From the NCBI GenBank assembly GCA_016617855.1, contig JAECUM010032014.1, positions 1-64,000 on the forward strand: 64,000 nt of DNA, given 5' to 3'. Below the pieces are notes generated by a model that was not told where the DNA came from, did no database searches, and saw only the letters and a list, made by a program, of their open reading frames with translations. Below, piece after piece: positions 36,131 to 48,041 of this stretch; position 1 is the first letter of the stretch, and every line of letters begins with the position of its first letter. The stretch comes from Megalonaias nervosa. Its lineage: Eukaryota; Mollusca; Bivalvia; Unionida; Unionidae. Position numbers and translations under genes: made by a program.

Positions 36131-37142
36131 ATAGCGCATCCAGATCGAGTTACAATTAATCCTCGCAAGAAGGAGGTACTGTAGTCCCCAGCTCGAAATG
36201 GACATCAAACCCTCTCCTCACACCTCCCACAAGACAAGCAAAAATGGGCACAAAACGGGTGCTAGGGAAACCATACTAGCATACACCCGGGTGAGATCCT
36301 GGTAGTCGCAAGCCGATGCTGACTAAACAGATTCCTCACTAAGACCCCCGTTAAGGAGACAAATGTGGGGGTTGAGAGAGAGAGGGCCCCAATTATCGCA
36401 AAACCAAGGGTCTTCAATTTGGCTCATGAAGACCAAACACAAATCAACCATGATCCTTTCGACCCCTCATCTAAAACAAAAACTACCCAAACACATTCAC
36501 CAATTATGGACAATAATTATGGAAGGGCACACCTCCCTCCAGATTGGGAAAGAATTTCGGAAAACGAACAAGTACACTATGTACACAAAATTCAAATTGC
36601 TTCTATACCCAACGTTCCAAATTCATAACTCAACAAACGCTCAACCAATTGAATGGGTGGTTTACACAACATTGGTATAAGGATGTCCATTAGCACAACT
36701 GGACTAGATTCGATACCAAAACCGACCCCTGCCGTGGGGCCGGGACGTCTGGTGGCGGGTTTTGAGGTGCGTTGGGTGGTTGTCCCGGCGGTCCTGTGGT
36801 GGTTTTGGCGTCGCCGTTTCCTGGGTTCCCTTCCGCCTCTCCTCGCCGTCGCTGTGGGTGTGAACTGAAAGCCAACATGTCAAAGGTCAAGGGTCGTACG
36901 CTGCAGCCAAAGCCCAGCACGGGGCTAAGTGCCTCTCTAGGGGAGCAATGTTGCCCAGCCTGGGGCATCATCCAACCGGGGCCGAGTGCCCCCTTAGAGC
37001 GGCTCTCGCCCAGCCAAGGGCAGAGAGCCCCGCCAGGGGCCTCAGGTCCAGCCAAGGACTGAAACAAGTCGTACAAGCACACAGTGCATAAACGACTATA
37101 ATCCCTCGAGATCATTCGCGCCATTCTACACAGAACATAAAA

Positions 37143-37732
37143 ATGGCTGGCAACATGAACTTGTTTAACGAATTGAGACATAGTTGGTTCTGGATGGTGG
37201 ATGGAGCCTATTTGTTAATAGAATTCAACAGGAATGGAGGTTCCCAGGCAGTGTAGACTTTGCGAACAGCCTGAAAGTAGCCAGGGATCAAATACAAAGG
37301 ATGATAGAAGAGGAAGTAGAGAAATTAAGAGGCTTCATCGATCCTAAATATGTAAGAGTGGGGACGTTGAAGGAGGCCCTTGATGTTGTCATCAAAGTGA
37401 GGTGTTTTTTGCAAGAGATATTCCATTTGACAGGGTGGTCTTTTGTCCATTGGGGGTTAGACCAGTAAAAAAAAGCAGAAGACCTCATGAGAAAGGTGAT
37501 GGACGAAGAAGTGAGGAAAATCAAAGACACCTGGTCAAAAGAGAGGAAGGACAAAGAAAACATAAAGAGAAAAGAGGACTTTGAGAGACTGAACAACAAC
37601 TGGATGAAAATACAGGAAAATTTTAGATCAATGGGACATCCAGACTGGATTCCAGAAGATGAAAAAAAGAAGAAGAAAAAGAAAGGAATCATCGGAAAAG
37701 TGAGAAACTGGTTAAAGAAGTGGAGAAAATAG
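37143..37732 (+). pseudogene. Right-terminal gene of Polinton 1, unknown, one in-frame TAA
   Basis: ATG at 37,143 (MAGNMNLFNELRHSWF) in one frame; from about 37,200 the better frame reads through MIEEEVEKLRGFIDPKYVRV to TAA 37,466 and on, in the same frame, through a Glu/Lys-rich helix to a very basic end (KKKKKKKGIIGKVRNWLKKW) and TAG at 37,730. The C-terminus looks like a cationic amphipathic helix. No family recognised. A histone-type stem-loop begins 16 bases after the stop, inside the right TIR. Upstream it is cut from the rest of the Polinton by the LINE nest. Confidence 0.5.
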
Positions 37733-37738
37733 AAGACA

Positions 37739-38252
37739 AAAACCCAAAGGCCCTTTTCAGGGCCATTTCATATGCCTTGAAAAGATATTTATTTTCACTT
37801 TGCCTAAAAAAAATTTTTTATTCGATTGTATAATTTATATTTTAACTCCCCAAAACATTATTCTCTTACCTAAAAAATTTTGTTAGTCGATTTTATAATT
37901 TGTGTAGGATAGATTGATGTTCATCAATCTATGGAAAAAAAACGAATATATAAAACATATTCTACTATACTATTCACTGACACGAACGCGAATGATTCGT
38001 GTTTGTATATAGAAATGACACAGGTGGCATGACGCCACGGTACTACATTGCTACATTGTTGCCAATGTCCAGTACCGTGACGTCACCTTACCTGTACCAT
38101 TCCTCTTGTCCCTATACTAAATTCCCGTTGACGCTAAAGTACCCCAGGGTGATTTTTTGACGCCAAAAATCGTGACGCTATAGTGTCCCGGGGTGGGGTG
38201 GGGGTCTGTAATGTATTTTCCCATTGACGCTAAAGTACCCCACTACACTACT
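37739..38252 (-). repeat. Right terminal inverted repeat of Polinton 1
   Basis: 514 bases, the reverse complement of 10,350-10,900 with few differences. Ends ...CCCCACTACACTACT. One ~59-bp subrepeat of the GGGGTACTTTAGCGTC family is missing compared with the left copy. Three extra terminal bases (AGT on the reverse strand) are absent from the left end. Confidence 0.92.
37749..37764 (+). terminator. Histone-type 3' stem-loop, right TIR
   Basis: GGCCCTTTTCAGGGCC preceded by AAA and followed by A: 6-bp stem and TTTC loop, matching the histone mRNA 3' end signal bound by stem-loop binding protein. A purine-rich CCTTGAAAAGA lies 11 bases further (37,775-37,785), where the U7 snRNA site would be. 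It follows the terminal gene's stop (37,732) by 16 bases on the same strand. Confidence 0.75.
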
Positions 38253-38340
38253 ATCATCAGCATGTAGCCGATTACAGTTACACTCCCCAATGTACAATAG
38301 ACTGATATTCTTGAAATGTTTTGTCATCATCAGGCATGTA
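38253..38340 (+). repeat. Right target-site duplication and second host repeat copy
   Basis: ATCATCAGC (38,253-38,261) repeats the nine bases left of the element. CATGTAGCCGATTA follows, then a second copy (38,274-38,333) of the 60-base sequence seen at 10,290-10,349, again followed by GCATGTAGCCGATTA. The original target was thus two ~72-bp tandem units. Confidence 0.75.
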
Positions 38341-38475
38341 GCCGATTATAAGTGCTCGATTACAATTACGATTACAGGTTGTTTGGCACTGATGACTGAG
38401 ATTACGATTCCACTTTATTTGGAAACCGTGATTACGATTACGATTACAGGGAGATGATTACGATTTTAATTACGA
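38341..38475. repeat. Degenerate GATTAC/GATTAT simple repeat
   Basis: Many ATTACGATTACGATTACAG-like units. Low-complexity host DNA. Confidence 0.7.
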
Positions 38476-39053
38476 TTGCTTTGTTTTTGCTTGTTATCTT
38501 TCTTTTTGTTCTGGGAATATACCATTCGTTGTATAACTGACGAACAGTTTTCATTCTTTGTAAATGTTTATCGACAATTACTTACATGCAAATTACCATG
38601 CTAAATGAGCACTACTTAGCACTGTTTACATTACAGTCAAATCAACAATTTTAGTTATTATTGTTGTTATATCAATTGTATTAACTTGGCATTCTGCTCA
38701 GAAGCCATGTAAAGTACCGGCATGCTCTGCTTGTGTAATATCTTGCATTATCATCTTAGTAATTGGAAGCCAAGAAAAGTAAATTTAGTTAAAGTCTACT
38801 TCACTGCTACCTTTGCGCGACTTGGAACTAACTGCTTTCAAATGTGGCACACTAGCGTGTCATGGCAGCATTTCTGCCTCGTGTTTGTTGATTTGCCGCG
38901 AGTTAGACAGCTAAAAGGGATTTGGATGCAATTTTAAATATATATCTATTTTTTCTGACAACCAACATGTGATTTCCAATTTTGTAACATAACCCACACC
39001 AGACGTTTTCATAAAAATTTATCGCAAACTAAACAAAGCAGAAGCAACAACTG

Positions 39054-39091
<38 letters not shown>

Positions 39092-39244
39092 TTATAAGAC
39101 AACTTATGTAAAACAGTGATCAGATCATTGAGTCTTTGAAAAGAGATGTTTATGCAATGCATGAAATCTTCATCAAGGATCCTTATTGCGACCTTGCGCA
39201 TACTAGATAAAAGAAATATTCAAAGCTCACAGAAAATTACTGCA
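38476..39244. other. Non-coding gap with (TAA)n
   Basis: No gene. A (TAA)13-like tract lies at 39,051-39,091. Short open frames lack motifs. Confidence 0.5.
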
Positions 39245-42200
39245 AGCTTGCGCAATCCTAAATAGTGTAATGTACACGCTTATGCAATTCTAAATTTGTA
39301 ATATACAAGGTTATGCAATCCTAAATATTGTAATATACAGCTTATGCAATCCTAAATATTGTAATATACAAGCTTATGCAATTCTAAATTTGTAATATAC
39401 AAGCTTATGCAATTCTAAATAGTGTTATATACGAGTTTATCCAGTCCTGAATAGTGTAATGTACAAGCTGACCCAGTCCTAATTAGTGTAATGTACAAGC
39501 TTATGCAATCCTAAATAGTGTAATGTACAAGCTTCCAGTCATATATATTGTAATCTACAATCTTATCCAGTCCTAATTAATGTGACATACAAGCTTTTGC
39601 AATACTAAATATTGTAATGAACAAGCTTAGTCAATCCTAAATAGTGCAATGTACAAGCTTATCCAGTCCTAAATATTGTAATGTATAAGCTTATTCGGTC
39701 CTAAATATTGTAATGTACAAACTTATCCAGTCCTAAATAGTGTAATGTACAAGCGTATTCAATCCTAAATGTTGTAATGTACAAGCTTATCCAGTCCTAA
39801 CTAGTGTAATGTACAAGCTTATTTGGTCCTAAATATTGTAATGTACAAAATTATCCAGTCCTAAATAGTGTAATGTACAAGCGTATTCAATCCTAAATAT
39901 TGTAATGTACAAGCTTATCCAGTCCTAACTATTGTAATGTACAAGCTTATCCAGTCCTAACTATTGTAATATACAAGCTTATCCAGTCCTAAATTGTGTA
40001 ATGTACAAGCTTTTGCATGCCTAAATATTCTAATGAACAAGCTTATTCAATCCTAAATAGTGTAATATACAAGCTTATCCAGTCCTAAATAGTGTAATAT
40101 ACAAGCTTATCCAGTCGTAAATAGTGTAATATACAAGCTTATCCAGTCCTAAATATTGTAATATACAAGCTTATCCAGTCCTAAATAGTGTAATATACAA
40201 GCTTATCCAGTCCTAAATAGTGTAATATACAAGCTTATCTGGTCCTAAAATAGCGTAATATACAAGCTTATCAGGTCCTAAATAGGGTAATATACAAGCC
40301 TATCAGGTCCTAAATAGTGTAATATACAAGCTTATCCAGTCCTAAATAGTGTAATATACAAGCTTATCCAGTCGTAAATAGTGTAATATACAAGCTTATC
40401 CAGTCCTAAATAGTGTAATATACAAGCTTATCCAGTCCTAAATAGTGTAATATACAAGCTTATCCAGTCGTAAATAGTGTAATATACAAGCTTATCCAGT
40501 CCTAAATAGTGTAATATACAAGCTTATCTGGTCCTAAATAGCGTAATATACAAGCTTATCAGGTCCTAAATAGTGTAATATACAAGCTTATCTGGTCCTA
40601 AATAGTGTAATATACAAGCTTATCTGGTCCTAAATAGCGTAATATACAAGCTTATCAGGTCCTAAATATTGTAATATACAAGCTTATCTGGTCCTAAATA
40701 TTGTAATGCACAAGCTTATCTGGTCCTAAATAGTGCAATGAACAAGATTATGCACTCCTAAATATTGTAATATACAGGGTTATGCAATGCCAAATATTGT
40801 AATATGCAAGCTTATGCAATCCTAAATATCGTAATGTACAAGATTATCCAGCCCTAGGTATTGTAATCTACAAGCGTATCCAGTCCTAAATATTGTGATC
40901 TACAAGCTTATGCAGTCCTAAATATTGTGATGTACAGGCTTATCAAGTCCTAAATATTGCAATCTACAAGTTTATGCATGCCTAAATATTATAATATATA
41001 AAGCTTACGTAGTTCTAAATAGTGTAATGCACAATAATATTCATGCCTAAATACTGTAATGTACAAGTTTATGCAATCGTTAATATTGTAATATGCAAGT
41101 TTATTAAATCCTAAATAGTGCAATGTACAAACTTATCCAGTCCTAAATATTGTCATATACAAACTTATGCAATTCTAAATAATGTAATATGCAAGCTTAT
41201 GCAGTCCTAAATATTGTAATCTACAAGCTGATCCTGTTATAAATTGTGCAATGTACAAGCTTATGCAATCCTAAATTGTGTAATGTACAAGCTTATCCAG
41301 TCCTATATTGTGTAATGTACAAACTTATCCAGTTCTATACTGTGTAATGTATAAGCTTATCCAGTCCTAAATAGTGTAATGTACAAGCTGACCCAGTCCG
41401 AAATACTGTAATATACAAGCGCATCCAGTCCTAAATATTGTAATCTTCAAGTTTATCCAGTCCTATATATTGTAATGTACAAACTTATCTAGCCCTAAGT
41501 TGTGTAATGTACAAGTTTTTGCATGCCTAAATACTGTAATGTACAAGCTTATGCAATCCTGAATATTGTAATGTACAAGCTTATGCAATCCTAAATATCG
41601 TAATGTACAAGCTTATCCAGTCATAGATGTTGTAATCTACAATCTTATCCAGTCCTAAATAGTGTAATAAACAAGCTTATGCATGCCTAAATATTCTAAT
41701 GAACAAGCTTATTCAATCCTAAATAGTGTAATGAACAAGATTCTCTAGTCCTAACTAGTGTAATGTACAAGCTTATCCAGTCCTAAATATTGTAATCAAC
41801 AAGCGTATCCAGTCCTAAATAGTGTAATTTACAAACTTATTCGGTCCTAAATATTGTAATCTACAAGCTTATCATGTCCTAAATATTGTAATGCACACGA
41901 TTATCCAGTGCTAAATGTTGTAATGTACAAGATTACGCAATCCTAAATAGTGTAATGTACAATATTATGCACGCCTAAATATAGTAATGTACAAGCTTAT
42001 GCAATGCCAAATATTATAAAATACAAGTTTACACAATCCTAAGTTGTGTAATGTACAATATTATGCACGCCTAAATATTGTAATGTACAAGCTTATGCAA
42101 TGCCAAATATTGTAATATGCAAGCTTATGCAATCCTAAATAGTGTAATGTACAAGCTTGTCCAGTCCTAAATATTGTAATTTACAAGCTTATGCAATCCT

Positions 42201-42830
42201 AAATATCGTAATGTACAAGCTTATCCAGGCCTATGTATTGTAACCTACAAGCGTATCCAGTCCTAAATATTGTAATGTACAAGCTTATGCAGTCCTAAAT
42301 ATTATACTATATAAGCTTACGTAGTCCTAAATAGTGTAATGTACAATAATATTCATGCCTAAATACTGTAATGTACAAGCTTATGCAATCCTTAATATTG
42401 TAATATGCAAGTTTATTTAATACTAAATAGTGTAATGTACAAGCTTATCCAGTCCTAAATATTGTCATATACAAACTTATGCAATCCTAAATATGGTAAT
42501 ATGCAAGCTTATGCAGTCCTAAATATTGTAATTTACAAGCTTATCCAGTTCTAAATTGTGTAATGTACAAGCTTATGCAATCCTAAATTGTGTAATGTAC
42601 AAGCTTATCCAGTCCTAAATAATATAATGTACAAACTTATCCAGTCCTAAATTGTGTAATGTACAAGCTTATCCAGTCCTAAATAGTGTAATGTACAAGC
42701 TTGTCCAGTCCTAAACAGTGTAATATACAAACTTATCCAGTCCTAAATAGTGTATTGTACAAGCTTATCCAGTCCTAAATATTGTAATGTAGAAGTTTAT
42801 GCAATCCTAAATTATTTAATGAACACGATT
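39245..42830. repeat. Minisatellite array, 32-bp unit, about 110 copies
   Basis: Unit close to GTGTAATATACAAGCTTATC plus CAGTCCTAAATA. The block 40,030-40,700 is nearly uniform, while the flanks are diverged (GTGTAATGTAC, CTTATGCAATCC, TTTGCATGCC variants). Most copies hold a HindIII site (AAGCTT). No open frame of note. The total length is about 3.6 kb. Confidence 0.92.
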
Positions 42831-43221
42831 TTATGGACAAACAACAAGCTTGAGCAAGTTGTAATCAAATATAAGACAAGCTTGTGGAAGCAAGAACCGT
42901 TCAGCGCAAGTTCATTGCTGAAAACATATTGAGTGCAAAACGACATTACAGACCATTCAAGAATATTCATCATGATGATAAAATTGTTGCAGCTAAATTA
43001 GAAAAGCTTATATATGAAATAAATATCAAATCAATGGAACAAATTTAAACTATTTTTGAAGCATATTTCTTTGCAAAAATACAAATATTTTGAAACATCG
43101 GTTTTTCAAATCAAGAGCTTTAAACTGTTAAGAAAAATAAGAACTGCAGCATATTCTTTGTATTGTATGGTGAAAATCACTTGTCTGAAAAAGTTTACAT
43201 CCGATACTGCATTTACCAGAC
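42831..43221. other. Non-coding gap, nothing recognised
   Basis: AT-rich sequence between the 32-bp array and the SINE; no motif found. Confidence 0.5.
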
Positions 43222-43528
43222 ACTACTCCGGTGGCCTAATGGTTAGAGCGTCCGCCTCGGATGCGGGAGGCGGTGGGTTCGATCTCTTGCCGAGTCATAC
43301 CAAAGACTTACAAAAATGGTACTAACAGCTGCCTCGCTTGGCGCTCAGCATTAAGAGGTTAGTGTTGGGACTGGTCGGCCTGGTATCAGGATAATGTGAC
43401 TGGGTGGGACATCATGCTACATGTCTGCAGTATGATGCCCCAGTGCTAGACATCACTATAAACTGCCACACTGCAGACATCGTAGAGATATGACTGAAAA
43501 ATTGTTAAAGCTAAGTTAAAAATCCGAA

Positions 43529-43565
<37 letters not shown>
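43222..43565 (+). mobile_element. tRNA-headed SINE with a Meta-like body
   Basis: The head has pol III box A (TGGCCTAATGGTTAGAGC) and box B (GGGTTCGATCT), as in a tRNA, but no proper acceptor stem. The body includes GACTGGTCGGCCTGGTATCA, GATAATGTGACTGGGTGGG, and a TGTCTGCAGTATGATGCCCC stretch with an inverted partner near CACTGCAGACATCG. I recall this body from SINEs of bivalves and other animals. The tail is (AC)n at 43,531-43,563. It is non-autonomous and depends on LINE enzymes. Confidence 0.75.
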
Positions 43566-43566
<1 letters not shown>

Positions 43567-43732
43567 TAAAACAACTTGAATCAATATGGGTGTATTTATG
43601 TTTTGCATTTGAAAGCACGAATGATAAACTGATAGAATCTTCATGGAATACAAAATCCTGTTGCGCATATGTGCTTAAATTTCCAGTAGTTGCAGATCAG
43701 ATCATATTAAAAGAAAGAAAGTACTCTATGGT

Positions 43733-44834
43733 ACTTTTACTGTAGGCTTACAAGTACTAAATACCACGTCACAATTACTTTTACTGTAAGCTTACAAGTA
43801 CTAAATACCACGTCTCAATTACTTTTACTGTAGGCTTACAAGTACTAAATACCACGTCTCAATTACTTTTACTGTAAGCTTACAAGTACTAAATACCACG
43901 TCACAATTACTTTTACTGTAAGCTTACAAGTACTAAATACCACGTCACAATTACTTTTACTGTAGGCTTATAAGTACTAAATAGCACGTCACAATTACTT
44001 TTACTGTAAGGCTTACAAGTACTAAATACCACGTCAAAATTATGGTACTGTAAATTTACAATTACTAAATACCACGTCACAATTACTTTAACTGTAAGCT
44101 TACAAGTACTAAATGCCACGTCACAATTACTTTAACTGTAAGCTTACAAGTACTAAATACCACGTCACAATTACTTTTACTGTAGGCTTACAAGTACTAA
44201 ATAGCACGTCACAATTACTTTTACGGTAGGCTTACAAGTACTAAATAGCACGTCACAATTACTTTTACTGTAGGCTTACAAGTACTAAATACCACGTCAC
44301 AATTACGTTTACTGTAAGCTTACAAGTACTAAATACCACGTCACAATTACTTTTACTGTAAGCTTACAAGTACCAAATACCACGTCACAATTACTTTTAC
44401 TGAAGGCTTACAAGTACTAAATACCACGTCACAATTACGTTTACTGTAGGCTTACAAGTACTAAATACCACGTCACAATTACGTTTACTGTAAGCTTACA
44501 AGTACTAAATATCACGTCACAATTACTTTTACTGTAGGCTTACAAGTACTAAATACCACGTCACAATTATGGTACTGTAAGCTTACAAGTACTAAATACC
44601 ACGTCACAATTACTTTTACTGCAGGCTTACAAGTACTGAATACCACGTCACAATTATTTTTACTGTAAGCTTACAAGTACTAAATGCCACGTCACAATTA
44701 CTTTTACTATAAGCTTACAAGTACTAAATACCACGTCACAATTACTTTTACTGCAGGCTTACAAGTACCAAATACCACATCACAATTACTTTTATTGTAG
44801 GCTTAAAAGTACTAAATATCACGTCACAATTACT
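43733..44834. repeat. Minisatellite array, 44-bp unit, about 25 copies
   Basis: Unit TTTTACTGTAAGCTTACAAG + TACTAAATACCACGTCACAATTAC. Each copy has a palindromic-like TGTAAGCTTACA and a CACGTCAC box. Variation is mostly single-base (AAGCTT/AGGCTT, ACTTTTAC/ACGTTTAC). Two copies are shortened (TATGGTACTG). Confidence 0.92.
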
Positions 44835-46210
44835 GCTCCCACAACAAAAGAGGCTACCCTTTGGTATACAAGATTCTCATGTGAGATGTATCTCTTGTTA
44901 GTCTCATATGCATTTTGATATCAAATTAGCTATCACTCGCATGAGCAATATACCCTAATAAAATCTAGAAATCACACGAGCAGAATGATATACAATGTAT
45001 TATTAAGAGAAGATTCCAGAAATTCAGACTGCTACACAGAAAGGCAAGCTCTTCAGTCTCATGAATCTCCCACAACTATTTTCTCGAATAATTAGGAAAA
45101 TCTTCACTTTTCCTTCATGGTTTTAGAAACGTTTTATTTCACTTCCTTATAGAAATCCAATTTGGTGGGACTGTGTCAGATGGTTAGTGTTTACATCCCA
45201 TATACTAAAATCATTCACTATTTGGTAAAAAATAAAAATGTTGGCCGTTTGAATACACTGAACCAACTTTTATTAATAAATTCTGTCAGATTAAAATCCA
45301 GCATCCACTACTGCTTCTTGTAGATGCAGGTACCATCCAGTGGAAAAGATTACAGCACCATGGTACTACATGAACAAAATATTTAACTATTTTCTTGTTT
45401 GTCAAAAGCATTTGATTTCTTTTAGTTTAACATTCGAAAATCGTTGCACAAGTTGTAGAAACATTGCTTGAAACAGATCCTAAATTTTAGTTTTACCATG
45501 AATTTTGAAAGGTCTATGATATCTATCAAGCGATTGGTACTTTATATCTTTATACAGAAAAAGCAATGAAATTATTTATTTGATACCTTAAAAAATAAGA
45601 CCTTTGAAATAGACTCACTGCCATCTTATTTGAAAATGAAAATATTAGATGCAGTGACCTCTGAACTTGTCTCAGTTAAAGTTAACTGCATGCGGACATT
45701 ACTTAATTTGATACGCAAGAAGGAATAAGTACCTAAGGAAAACAGAAATGAGACTAACAAGCTCGCATGTAATTTGTTAATTCGCACTATGGTCGATAAT
45801 TGACAACATTGGATGAGAACTGCATTTTGACAGGTACAACAGTAAATAACTATGATCTGCAAAGTTATCTCAATCTCGTTTGACGTATTCAATCATAAGT
45901 GTAAACTGATCAGCAACAGTACATCATAAAACAAACGCCAAATTGTAATGTCTAAACCCGCAAAAGGTAACAATTTTGATTTTACCACAGAAGTCTGACG
46001 TTTTATCAATAAAGAACGATGAAATCTCTAATAACACGAAAAATCGCCTTATCGGTACTATAAATTAACACAAGGAGTGCAAGCGTGACCGAGCTTGATT
46101 CGACTTTTGCCAGGCGTCTTTTATCACTTCAGAATCGCCAAAAGACTGAAAAGCTACACATATCCATTCAAAATATAGTAACGTACCGACGCATAACTCT
46201 CGGATGGCCG
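44835..46210. other. Non-coding gap, nothing recognised
   Basis: About 1.4 kb of AT-rich DNA without a convincing gene or repeat. Confidence 0.5.
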
Positions 46211-46688
46211 TCGCATGAATCTAATCCGGCGAATTAACCTTTATTTTCACAATTACGGTCACAAAGTTTTTCTACAGGACTCCATCAGGCGGAAGTAGTC
46301 GATTCTACCACGGGATGAATAACACTTTGAAAGTAATTTCACAAAATAAAAATGTTTAAATTGCCTTTTATTTCAGATTGTATCATATGATAATTTTATA
46401 TAATTTTCTGAACATAAATATCTAGTTAATGTTAGGATAGTAGAAATGACAGTTGATGACGTCATCACACTTCCAATATTAAAGCCGAGGCGGATGCTGG
46501 ATTCGGTAGTATTAAAAAATAACACAGACTCTGCTCCGTGATCGGTACGAGTATTAGACCCTAACGCTTATTTACTGCAGGGTAGAATCTGGTGAAATAG
46601 GCTACTTCCGCCTGATGGTGTCTATAGAAAAACTCTTTGACCGTAATTGTGAAAATAAAGGTTAATTGGCCGGATTAGATTCATGCGA
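46211..46688. mobile_element. MITE-like element with ~95-bp inverted ends
   Basis: Starts TCGCATGAATCTAATCCGG and ends with its reverse complement. The inverted match continues inward through GTTAACC/AACCTTTATTTTCACAATTACGGTCA, CTTTTTCTA and CATCAGGCGGAAGTAG. About 290 bases of AT-rich centre hold no frame. Looks like a non-autonomous DNA transposon or foldback element. Flanking duplications are not clear. Confidence 0.75.
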
Positions 46689-48041
46689 TTCTTAAATATA
46701 TAAAAAGTACGAAACCAAATTTACGAAACAAACATTATTTCCATTGATCATTATGCATGTTGTGAAAACATAATCAATATATTAAAATGGGGTTCAGAAA
46801 CTAGAGTAGATATAAAAATTTATCAAGGATGAATATAATGTTATTTTAACTTTCTAAGCGCGGATAGTGTCTTGTAGTATCCTGGATGGAGGTGAGCTCG
46901 GGTATTGTAATATCGCTACACTAGTTTGGAGTACTTTTAAACATTACCAACTGTGTTCAGGGTGTTCTCGTATCCCTACAATAGTAGGTAATACTTTTAG
47001 AATTTACCAGCTGTCCTCATGTTTCCCTCTCATATCTAGAGCGCGATTATCTGGAAATTTACGACTGTTCTGACTGGGCTCGTATTTTCACACGAGATGT
47101 ATAATTTCTTTAGAAATTAGTAACTGTGCCTTTTTTTGTCAACCTCATTTACTACCGCATGGAGCGAATGTCTGTTGCTAATGTGCTGAATTAATTTATG
47201 TCAAACTACTGTAATTTCAGCGTTTCATATTATTTCCTTGTCCACAATAAGCCCAAATCAAATGTTCTCACATTTCAAAATGGTGCCAGTCATGATAACC
47301 ACATTTCTGGCAGTCATGTCTTGGAAATTATCAGGTATGTTCTCTACGCTTTCCTTCAATTTTCAACATTGAGCTGTCTGTTTACCTGTCTTTCCGAACA
47401 TTTAATCAAGCGAGTATATTGAGGCAGAGCGGATCAGTTATGAAACGTAACAATTCAGATTTTTTTTTATTTGAGAAGTCGAAAGAAACGATGTACACAA
47501 GGAAATTGTTACCGAAACTTAACTCAACTCTTTCTCTTCTATTTGTTGTGAAACACACATTATACATTACTTGGGACTCTAGAGATGCCCTCACCCCTTT
47601 AGCGAATTTCCATCTTGAGTCTTATTGATATATTGCTGCTTTTGCTAGATAATAGTAGCAATGCTGCTGCTGCTGCTGCTACTACTACTACCACTACTAC
47701 TACTAATAATAATAAATTAACAAATAAATAAATAAATACATCAATATTTTTACATACGTTGTTGGATTGATTCACTGCTATTCAAACTAATGAAATTTAC
47801 CTATTGGGGGATTTCCACGCACGCATGCATACGCACGCGCACACACATACAAACACACACACACACATACACACCTTTCGGCCTCCTTTCCGGCATGTCT
47901 CTATTCCTATTATCAGTTGCTCCAAATAGCATACTCTCTCTTCTACATGAGGGCACGGCCAGCCATTGCCATTCCTCTCCCTCCTAATTTAGGAAACCAC
48001 CCGACATCACAGTCATCCACCTCAAGGGATAGGCTGAATAT
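46689..48041. other. Non-coding gap with simple repeats
   Basis: No gene. (CTG)n/(TAC)n at about 47,660-47,705, (ATAA)n at 47,705-47,735 and a CA-rich tract at 47,815-47,875. Short frames show no motifs. Confidence 0.5.

Larger units (their letters stand above)
33474..37110 (-). mobile_element. LINE copy with inverted 5' part (twin-priming pattern)
   Basis: 33,474-35,786 is the 3' UTR and RNase H end of a related LINE on the minus strand. At about 35,787 it switches to plus-strand 5' UTR monomers, which run rightward through the CCCGGGTGAGATCCTGG-type block to the GC-rich 5' UTR end near 37,100, just like 24,873-26,690. The inverted piece starts with the element's 5' end at the junction and ends internally, as expected of twin priming. 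Confidence 0.7.

Noticed and set aside
35787..36168. Minus-strand N-terminal extension of the RNase H fragment
   Set aside because: It translates 5' UTR monomers in antisense beyond the inversion junction.
39245..42830. CRISPR array
   Set aside because: Repeats are contiguous with no unique spacers, in an animal genome.
43222..43296. A tRNA gene
   Set aside because: Box A and B are present, but the ends do not form an acceptor stem and a SINE body follows directly.
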